Shown here: piece after piece, positions 12,120-19,669 of the stretch
Layout: each line of letters opens with the position of its first letter
How positions within the stretch are numbered: the first letter of the stretch is position 1
Assembly: GCA_958450365.1 (NCBI GenBank)
Contig: CAUEEP010000740.1
Location: 186,001 to 250,000, forward strand
Length of the DNA: 64,000 nt
Direction of reading: 5' to 3'
From: Mesorhabditis belari
Taxonomy: Eukaryota > Nematoda > Chromadorea > Rhabditida > Rhabditidae
Made by a program: the position numbers and the translations under genes
The notes under the pieces: generated by a model
Database searches by the model: none
Told to the model about the DNA's origin: nothing
The model's input: only the letters and a program-made list of their open reading frames with translations

Positions 12120-12545
12120 TTGTATTTCTCTTTGAAATGAGGACGAAATCTATTTCCCAATTGGAAGCCGAGTGGAGAATCCGGAACTTTTCGACAAACC
12201 TGGGTCAAGAATATGACAAAGGACAAGGATGCAGAGATTGTGAAGACGAAAGGGAGACGACTATACGAATGTGTAGTGGGATTTGTTGGCTTTACCCTAA
12301 ATTTCTAAATTTCTTTTAGGTCACTTTCAAGCCGGAGTTGGCTAAATTCAAGATGCCGGAGCTGGATGATGATATCATCGGATTGATTTCACGAGTGCTT
12401 TTGTGTAGCTGTGCGCATCTTGTGGCAAAAAAAGTGTTACCGGTGTGTTTTCCTTGTTGGAATGTAATTTAAAATGAAGTTCTAGGTTAGTGGTTTCAAA
12501 CAATACATCGAGCAGTATACCCAAGGATATCACCGATAACACTCG
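12120..12545 (+). pseudogene. top-2: DNA topoisomerase II ATPase-domain fragment, opposite orientation
   Basis: Plus-strand segments match the GHKL ATPase/transducer part of topoisomerase II: QTWVKNMTKDKDAEIVKT (about 12197-12250), VTFKPELAKFKMPELDDD (from 12321) and a VSGFKQYIEQYT segment at about 12485-12520. They are separated by intron-like gaps. The last segment repeats, in mirror orientation, the beginning of the minus-strand fragment ending at 11215. One gene has therefore been broken and one part inverted, or two copies have decayed. The sequence stops abruptly at about 12545, where the BUB1-like duplicated unit starts. No intact frame remains. Confidence 0.75.
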
Positions 12546-12547
12546 AA

Positions 12548-13581
12548 GTGGGCGGGGCTTCATCAGTTAAGTTGGGGCTACTATTAGAAGAAATACGGTA
12601 TCTTTACACGATAAATTTCGTGTTTTTCTTTCCATTTACTTTGGGGTTTGGAGGGGTGAAGGGGAGGGGGGAAGAAGAAGGTTTGCGGCCCGTTAAAAAC
12701 AGTAAAATGAAAAGGGAAACTTCAGCCACTATAAACTTTCAAACAAGAAATGAACTTTGAATTATTTATTGAATCAAGAACGCAAAAGAAATAAAAAAAT
12801 CCAATCCTTAGCATCCAGGTTTAAAATTGGCAATGGCCATGTTGTAGCGTTTTGCTTTTTCACCCCCTTTGGTCCGGGGGAGGAATTCAACCTAAAGAGA
12901 AAGTAGTTGACTGGATAGACACAAAAGTAACTTACTTGAAAGCTTCTCGATAACGTTGTCTCAAGAAGAAATGGCTTCGCACGATGGAATGCTGAGCATT
13001 TGAGACATGACACCACGAATGTACGGAGCTTTTGGACGGCGCCTGAAATAAAACACTGTAAATATTAAAATATTAAATCATTAGTAGTACCTAGGAAGTG
13101 GTTTCTCAAACATGAAACCATTCCGAATCCTCGACGACCTTTCCGTACGTCTTGAAGATTCCTACATGGAGAGATGCAGCGAAAGAGAAGTGATCCGTCT
13201 GATAAGTCCAAGGACGATCATTCTAAAGTATCCAAAATTGAAAAAAACAAAACTTCACACTTACCAGCATTTCAGGACAATCGAAGCATTGTGTTCCGGC
13301 GCGACCACTGAAGGAAGTTCCACCTGGCAGAGAAGAGAGATCAATTGCTCGACCCCAATCGATGAGACGTATGATGGGCCTTGCAGAAAGCAACACGTCG
13401 GCGCGTAGAGACAATCCTTCGGGCAATCTGAAACAACAAAGTAACTGTTTAATTTAACCACGACTCACTTTCCAATGAACATCACATTGTCTGGCTTTAC
13501 ATCTCCATGGATAATTCCGGCGGCGTGAACTTCTTCCAAAATTCGTGCGAGTTGAAGAGATCGAGTACAACACTGTAGGAC
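12548..13581. repeat. duplicated unit A (BUB1-like kinase end)
   Basis: The opening GTGGGCGGGGCTTCATCAGT and the region 12717-13581 recur in the same orientation at 15214-15300 and 15411-16270, almost identical. A short central stretch (12620-12716 against 15300-15410) differs. The unit ends inside the kinase catalytic exon, immediately before three copies of an ACACTGTAGG motif. Confidence 0.85.
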
Positions 13582-13600
13582 ACTGTAGGGCAACACTGTA
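12790..13600 (-). pseudogene. bub-1: BUB1-like kinase C-terminal fragment, copy 1
   Basis: The minus strand encodes the end of a BUB1-type spindle-checkpoint kinase: HGDVKPDNVMFIGK (catalytic loop, about 13470-13520), LIDWGRAIDLSSLPGGTSF (the DFG position reads DWG, about 13310-13360), CFDCPEML (about 13270), then YQTDHFSFAASLHVGIFK-like and RRPKAPYIRGVMSQM segments. The HGDVKPDN and GRAIDL motifs are characteristic of BUB1 rather than generic kinases. Everything upstream of the catalytic loop (P-loop, Lys) is missing: a foreign sequence joins at about 13582. It cannot encode a working kinase. Confidence 0.8.
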
Positions 13601-13757
13601 GGGCGAACGATCACCTCGATACGGTGGGGTCATCGCTGGGTCCTCGACAACGACCAGGTTATGTCCCCTCTTTCTGTTGATCTTTCCTTCTTTGCAGAAC
13701 TTTTGCGTAGAGTTCAAGGTCTCTAGGTAAAATTTGCCCAAAGCGATTAGATCGTTG

Positions 13758-14849
13758 TTATTGATTTTCGCACCGTAACTCTTGCGGAAAAGTCCCTGTA
13801 GTGACCAAGGGAAGTCCGTTTCCTCTTTGATCATTTACATTTCTAGTCAGTGTACTCAGATTGCGTAATCCCATTTTTTCAATCCTTGAAAACATCTGTT
13901 TCATAGAGTCAAGTTGTTGGTGGGTAACCAGGCATATTGGAATTCCGGGTGCTACTACCATTGTTGCTGTTGGAGTTAGCTTTCTTGCTAGGTTAGCCAA
14001 CTCTTTGAATAGCTGGTCTGAGGCAATTCCTTGAGATGACTCGGAAACGCCTGGGTTGATCACGATGAACAACAGCTCGATCATATTGACTTTCGAAATT
14101 AGTGAGTTCAGTTCACGTAGCCTTTTGAGGACAGGTTCACAACCCTCAGCTGTTTTTAACACATAGGTGCTGAAACCTGAGCTCTGAACCAACTCAATTG
14201 CTTTCGTAGCCGCATCATCTGCAACAATAACAATTTGCTTGTTACTAAGTAGTGCCGCTAGTTGATCCTTTGTATCCTGCGTTCGTTTCTCTTTTCTCCA
14301 CGTCCCTTTTGATAGATTTCCCGTTAGACGCAGCGCTTCGCTTTTTGTTCTTTTTTCGTCCATGGCTTTCTCATACATAAAGCTCCAATAGCCATTGCCT
14401 ATCACCTTTGGTTTCTTGATGAGAAGTTCTGCGTATGCGTTACAGGCATCCGTTGAAAGAGCAGCATAATGTTCCATTCCCAGTACAATGCTGGACGGAG
14501 TAACTTCGCCCCTCAGGACTTGTTGTATCAAAATTCCAAGTTCAAGCCCGTCGTCGAGGTTGTTGAAAAAATGGAACAGTGTCTTCATATCCTCAATGAC
14601 GTAGCACTTCAGATTGTCGTCGATCTCCTTGTCCCATTTGTTCGCGATTTCGGCAGCGAGAATTGGCACGCGAAGTTTTGCCGATGGATGTAAAAAGATG
14701 ATCCTCATTGATGACCACTCGTTCATCTTCCATTCTGAAAGTAGAATCATTTGCTTTTTGGCGTAGGGATAAGCCATAGTTAGGTGAAGTTTCATTCTCT
14801 CACCTGTCTCCCACCGTGACGTTGATGGCCTGTTTTTGTTCCAAGTCAA
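13758..14849 (-). CDS. unidentified 363-residue ORF inserted into BUB1-like copy
   Basis: One uninterrupted frame of 363 codons, the longest single exon in the window. It interrupts the BUB1-like sequence between the catalytic loop and the N-lobe. I do not recognise the family. The C-terminal half alternates beta-strand-like and helical stretches (IVIVADDAATKAIELV; MIELLFIVINPGVSESS; PTATMVVAPGIPICLV), in the spacing of an SGNH-hydrolase or Rossmann-like fold, but the usual GDS serine motif is not evident. ORFs of this type occur as accessory proteins of nematode retroelements; that is inference. No reverse transcriptase is visible next to it. The first ATG is at 14849, but the frame upstream (to about 14920) contains an MSDAELEASEAK-like stretch after an in-frame stop. 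Confidence 0.45.
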   Translation of the reverse strand: MTWNKNRPSTSRWETGERMKLHLTMAYPYAKKQMILLSEWKMNEWSSMRIIFLHPSAKLRVPILAAEIANKWDKEIDDNLKCYVIEDMKTLFHFFNNLDDGLELGILIQQVLRGEVTPSSIVLGMEHYAALSTDACNAYAELLIKKPKVIGNGYWSFMYEKAMDEKRTKSEALRLTGNLSKGTWRKEKRTQDTKDQLAALLSNKQIVIVADDAATKAIELVQSSGFSTYVLKTAEGCEPVLKRLRELNSLISKVNMIELLFIVINPGVSESSQGIASDQLFKELANLARKLTPTATMVVAPGIPICLVTHQQLDSMKQMFSRIEKMGLRNLSTLTRNVNDQRGNGLPLVTTGTFPQELRCENQ

Positions 14850-15213
14850 TGACGAGCTCGCGGTCTACAAGTACGCTTCGCTTCAGAAGCCTCGAGCTCT
14901 GCGTCACTCATGACTATCGAGACTAAAATAAAAAAGCTATAAATTCGATTGAAACCAGGTGTAAAGAATCATACGATTGGCGAAAATTTCGCTGCTGAAA
15001 CCAATGCGCATAGAGACAATCCTTAGGAAAATAATAGAAAATAAATGATGCGTAAATTTTTTCAAAGTTTTTTGAATTTTCTCAGCAACGAGTAAAAGCA
15101 AATCGAATTCCTTTTATTTCTATAAATGTGCCTATGGAATGCGAACATTCTAACAGAGTTTCTAAACTTTTAGTTAAAAACCCGTAATTTTGTGCAACTT
15201 TTTTGTCTCTCAG

Positions 15214-16270
15214 GTGAGTGGGCGGGGCTTCATCAGTTAAGTGGGGCTACTATTAGAAGAAATACGGTATCTTTACACGATAAATTTCGTGTTTTTTTTT
15301 GCAATGAGAATGAATTTGGAGGCTTGGAGAATTGAATGGAAGCAGCGAAGACAAAGTTTATTTGCCGGACCGTTGCAAAACTATTAAATTAGCAAAGGTA
15401 AAAGCATAAACTGGCTTCAGCCACTATAAACTTTCAAACAAGAAATGAACTTTGAATTATTTATTGAATCAAGAACGCAACAAAGAAATAAAAAAATCCA
15501 ATCCTTAGCGCCCAGTTTTAAAAATTGGCAATGGCCATGTTGTAGCGTTTTGCTTCCTCAGCCCATTGCGTCGAGCGGAAATTCAACCTAAAGAGAAAGT
15601 AGTTGACTGGATAGACACAAAAGTAACTTACTTGAAAGCTTCTCGATAACGTTGTCTCAAGAAGAAATGGCTTCGCACGATGGAATGCTGAGCATTTGAG
15701 ACATGACACCACGAATGTACGGAGCTTTTGGACGGCGCCTGAAATAAAACACTGTAAATATTAAAATATTAAATCATTAGTAGTACCTAGGAAGTGGTTT
15801 CTCAAACATGAAACCATTCGAATCCTCGACGACCTTTCCGTACGTCTTGAAGATTCCTACATGGAGAGATGCAGCGAAAGAGAAGTGATCCGTCTGATAA
15901 GTCCAAGGACGATCATTCTAAAGTATCCAAAATTGAAAAAAACAAAACTTCACACTTACCAGCATTTCAGGACAATCGAAGCATTGTGTTCCGGCGCGAC
16001 CACTGAAGGAAGTTCCACCTGGCAGAGAAGAGAGATCAATTGCTCGACCCCAATCGATGAGACGTATGATGGGCCTTGCAGAAGCAACACGTCGGCGCGT
16101 AGAGACAATCCTTCGGGCAATCTGAAACAACAAAGTAACTGTTTAATTTAACCACGACTCACTTTCCAATGAACATCACATTGTCTGGCTTTACATCTCC
16201 ATGGATAATTCCGGCGGCGTGAACTTCTTCCAAAATTCGTGCGAGTTGAAGAGATCGAGTACAACACTGT
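15214..16270. repeat. duplicated unit B (BUB1-like kinase end)
   Basis: Second copy of unit A, in direct tandem orientation about 2.65 kb downstream. The kinase frame here continues beyond the point where copy A is interrupted, so B represents the ancestral arrangement and A the disrupted one. Confidence 0.85.
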
Positions 16271-16670
16271 AGGATACCTCGCCGGTCACGTTGTTAATGC
16301 ATTGCAGCATGTTGCCCATCGACAAGTACTCGTTGACAATCAGAGATGCGTTCCGGAAGATGTACATGTCGTCGATCTTCATGATGGCGAGGCTGATCTC
16401 CGTGGAAACGCGATTGTGGACGGCTAAATTTATTAATAGGAACTCCACTAGTTCATCAAACTTTACCTTGCGAAATGTAGGCTTCCCAGGCACACGATGG
16501 AACCTCGTACTAAATATAATTGTAGAGCAAAAGTTTTAAACGCTTTACCTTCAAAGCTACTGTCAATCCTTCGTCATTGCGAGCTCGATGCACCTTTGCA
16601 AAACCGCCTTCACCTAATAGCCAATCCTTGAAACCTCATCCGTATTCACGATTTGAGCTGGAGAAGGTTC
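15500..16670 (-). pseudogene. bub-1: BUB1-like kinase domain, copy 2, frame-broken
   Basis: Minus-strand exons give the whole kinase domain: DWLLGEGGFAKVHRARNDEG (P-loop, about 16565-16625), VALK (VAxK lysine), a PSCAWEAYIS segment (about 16500), STEISLAIMKIDDMYIF and IVNEYLSMGNMLQCINNV (about 16290-16410), HGDVKPDNVMF (about 16180), LIDWGRAIDLSSLPGG (about 16030) and CFDCPEML. The BUB1 extension N-terminal to the kinase is absent. Single-base differences from copy 1 and out-of-phase joins (around the P-loop exon start and near 16085) leave no continuous frame. In the cell BUB1 acts at kinetochores in the spindle checkpoint; this locus looks like a decayed copy, unless the indels are sequencing errors. 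Confidence 0.75.
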
Positions 16671-16812
16671 CTGAAAAAATGATTAATTACAGGTGAAAAC
16701 AAGTATAATAGTTTTTTTACATGGCATAATCAAATGTTACCTCTAAAGATCTTGACGCAATTAAATGTGGTGTCTTTGAGCAGCCGTTTGTAGAATAATT
16801 CCCCTTGTTCAC

Positions 16813-17190
16813 AACCTAAAAATCCAAACATTTATTCTTAATTAAGCGATACAAACCTTCACCTATTCGGCCAACACTTGTCTAAGTTCGGGTCAATGCC
16901 GCTTACTTCTTCCGCTTAACTCCTTAAAGGTCATAACACGCAATTCGAATAGTCTCTATGTGAAGTTTTGAAAAAAATTCATAGCCCATTGCTGCTTTTC
17001 CGACGGTCTAGATAACAAATAAACTTTTATTCAACAAGAATGAATTTGGTAAACAAACAAGAAACAGAACAAACAGAAAGCACGTCAATGTATCACAAGC
17101 CAACTTTTTGAGATCGTCTTTTTGAATGATGATGAATGATGTGACTGCAACCATGACCGTGCCGAAACTAAAATTTTGAAAAAATAAGAG
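16813..17190. repeat. 380-bp duplicated block, copy B
   Basis: Direct repeat of 11222-11604. It follows the BUB1-like copy 2 and precedes a small unidentified gene. Copy B has an extra base in the TTTTTGAGATCG run and in the GAAAAAAATTC run compared with copy A. Confidence 0.8.
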
Positions 17191-17388
17191 TTATCAAAAT
17201 CTCTATGGAATGTTATCGGCTACGATTCGAAAAAACTTGCTCATTCTTAGTTGCTTCGTTAATATCTTAGAGCATTTTTCGTAAATTTTAAAGGCCATAA
17301 TGCTAGGTCATCAGCGACGAGTTACTTTGATTCTAACAGATCACACTCTAGCTTTTTACTTAAACCACAAGCAAATGATGAAACCTGG

Positions 17389-17903
17389 TTAAATTGGCGT
17401 ATAGTTGCTCTGTCGAATGCCACCACGGAAAACATCATCCGAAAAAGCGCCCAAATCCACGAACACATCGACCTCGGCGAGATCCACAAACACGGTGAGA
17501 GGCAACTGTCCACTCTGATGCTGCTTAAAATGACGGTGGGTGTTGATCGGGTTTGGTGGACTCTAAAGTACAAGAATTATAAGCTGTAATTTCAAACCTA
17601 AGATCTCATCGATTCTATAGAAAAACTACAATCAAAGAGAAACCTGACCTGCATCATCACATTATGCAAGAGATATTTGAATCTTGCACCCCTTGTAGTT
17701 GTACCGAAGTCTCGCGGAAACGATTCATACGTGCGATTATTCACTGGCTGAGTGTGAGCAAATCGATAGCAGACGTTGTCTCGAGGGTCGGTGATCTCGA
17801 AGTATGTGCCACCAGCAGGGAAGTGGAAGTCGATAGGGTTGGCGGGAGGGTTGCCCCGTTCTTCGACAAACATCAAGATTGGACGAGGACGTTGCACATT
17901 CAT
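17389..17903 (-). CDS. unidentified two-exon protein
   Basis: Exon 17649-17903 (85 codons from ATG) joins in phase to 17389-17562 (57 codons and TAA), giving 142 residues. The splice borders are good (CAG/GTCAGG and ACTTTAG/AGT). The sequence contains FPAGGTYFEITDPRDNVCYRF and PLTVFVDLAEVDVFVDLG. I do not recognise it. The ATG directly follows a CTTTAG acceptor, so the methionine is either a trans-splice-proximal start or internal to a longer protein. A possible upstream exon at about 18041-18075 (IQGVWFEIGSE) does not join in phase. Confidence 0.45.
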
Positions 17904-18249
17904 CTAAAGGAAGAAATGAAAAATCAGCCAACATCAAAAAATGAGCACTTATCACTTAACGTCACTGTGACGTGCACTTTATAGGCTTAATATTTGATTT
18001 CAATCAGCTACTGACAAAAAAAGGAGATCCATAAACTGACCTTCGCTTCCGATTTCGAACCAAACTCCTTGGATCTAAAACAACCGAAATTATTAAATCT
18101 GAAGAATATCAAATAGTCGTAAAGTAAAGACCAAAACACTGTCAGATAAAGAGCGCACAAGAAAATACTTGAAACTAATAACCGTTCACTGGAGCTAATT
18201 TTTACATATGAATAATCTGAAATAACAGGTTTTGATCCATGTTGGGCTC

Positions 18250-18957
18250 CTACTCGTCAACGTCTTCTTCGTCGGTGTCATACTCGTCAAAGTCCTCTTC
18301 GCCAGTGTCATCTTCGTGTTCCAAACCCCCTGACATCATTGCCGAAAAATTGCCTTCGTCAACGCGTACCTAAAATTGAATTCTGAAATTCTCGTAGCCT
18401 CGTAAAAATCCACACTTAAAATCTCAACCTAACGAATTAAATAAGTACAAGTCAAGAACTTTCACCCGCAGAAAATTTTAACACTGAACCTGTTGATAGC
18501 CGGCAACACTTGAAAGCTTCTCGACAAATCGACCCAACATCAGCACATCTTCGAATCCGGCCTGGACATTCACAAGTATTCCATACGAAATATCTCGATC
18601 GTAGCACTAAAAGTCTATCATGAATATTGTTATTTAACCTAGATCTGGGCAAAGGTTTGCCGCCTAAGAATAGTTCCTCTAGTATGATATTATATCACTA
18701 TATGATATTATTATATTATATGAGAAATAAATATAGGAATTTATTATTGAAACAAAAAGACAGACCTCAAGCAACATTTCCGGCAATAAGAGCTTGGAGT
18801 TGCCCAAATTTTCGACTGCGAACTTCCTTTTTTCGTTGATCGGGTAAGCAAGACGAAAAGCCTTTCCGCCATAGATCACGTCCAAATGATTCGGTTCCAC
18901 CGCGAAAGAATCGAAATCCTTCGAGAAACGCAGTTGAGGTGTCATTAAGTCACAACT
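18250..18957 (-). CDS. unidentified protein with acidic tail
   Basis: At least three minus-strand exons. About 18775-18957 encodes QLRFSKDFDSFAVEPNHLDV and AFRLAYPINEKRKFAVENLG. About 18492-18608 encodes RDISYGILVNVQAGFEDVLM. About 18250-18370 ends in a run of Asp/Glu (EEDFDEYDTDEEDVDE) and TAG. The N-terminus was not found; the first exon begins at an acceptor. Acidic tails are common in chaperones and nucleolar proteins, but I see no decisive motif and do not assign a function. Confidence 0.5.
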
Positions 18958-19092
18958 AAAGGATGAAAGTGTGGGCAAAAAGCAAGGAAAAACATAATAG
19001 CAGATCAATAAAAAAGAAAAGCTATCAACGAAGTTTTTATATATGTTTTCATCTAATCGGACTTATTAGCTCAAGAACGTATTCTTCTTTTT

Positions 19093-19428
19093 ATGGTTAT
19101 GGTGGCTGGCGCAAAGAAGCTCTACGGATTCCGCGTATTCGTCGCCTCGTGTGTGCTCACAACGGTAACGATAGGTGAGCTTTAATTGAGATAAAACTGT
19201 CGTTGATGTCAACGAGTCGTAAGATGTCATTATTTAGGTTTCGTGCTATGGGACGAGCAGAATCAACGGAATCGACGACAAGAAGGCGTTCGACAACGAT
19301 TGAAAAGCGTGCAACAACAACAGAACATGACCGATTACGCTATGCAGAAACAAAAGTTGGTTTTAAATTACACAAGGTTCACTGTTTTTGTATTTAGATA
19401 TGAGGAGTACAAAACAACGCACTCGTAA
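19093..19428 (+). CDS. PET117-like cytochrome c oxidase assembly factor
   Basis: Three exons, 19093-19174, 19238-19355 and 19398-19428, join in phase to a protein of about 76 residues. It has a short basic N-terminus, one hydrophobic segment (RVFVASCVLTTVTIGFVLW), then a charged helix (RQEGVRQRLKSVQQQQN). This layout matches PET117, a small mitochondrial inner-membrane protein needed for heme a / COX assembly in yeast and animals. Length and the GV-R-(D/R) helix fit the family. Two in-frame ATGs occur at 19093 and 19099; the first follows TTTTT without a clear acceptor. The frame is clean, in contrast to neighbours. Confidence 0.7.
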
Positions 19429-19669
19429 TCGGTGGCGATGAAATATTGATAGCTTGAGGTTTACTCCTGTTGTAGATTAGTGTATTTTTACGGGTATTTG
19501 TTATTTTGTTTGTACTTTCTTTTTCTTGTTGTATGAATGAATAAACGTTTTGCTTAACTTTTTAATCCGTTTTTAGTTCGTTCCTGGCGATCGGATATTT
19601 TTGCGTTTCAATTAATTAAAACTTCAAATGCCTCAGAATCTAATGTCACTTTTTTAGTATTCTGACAAA

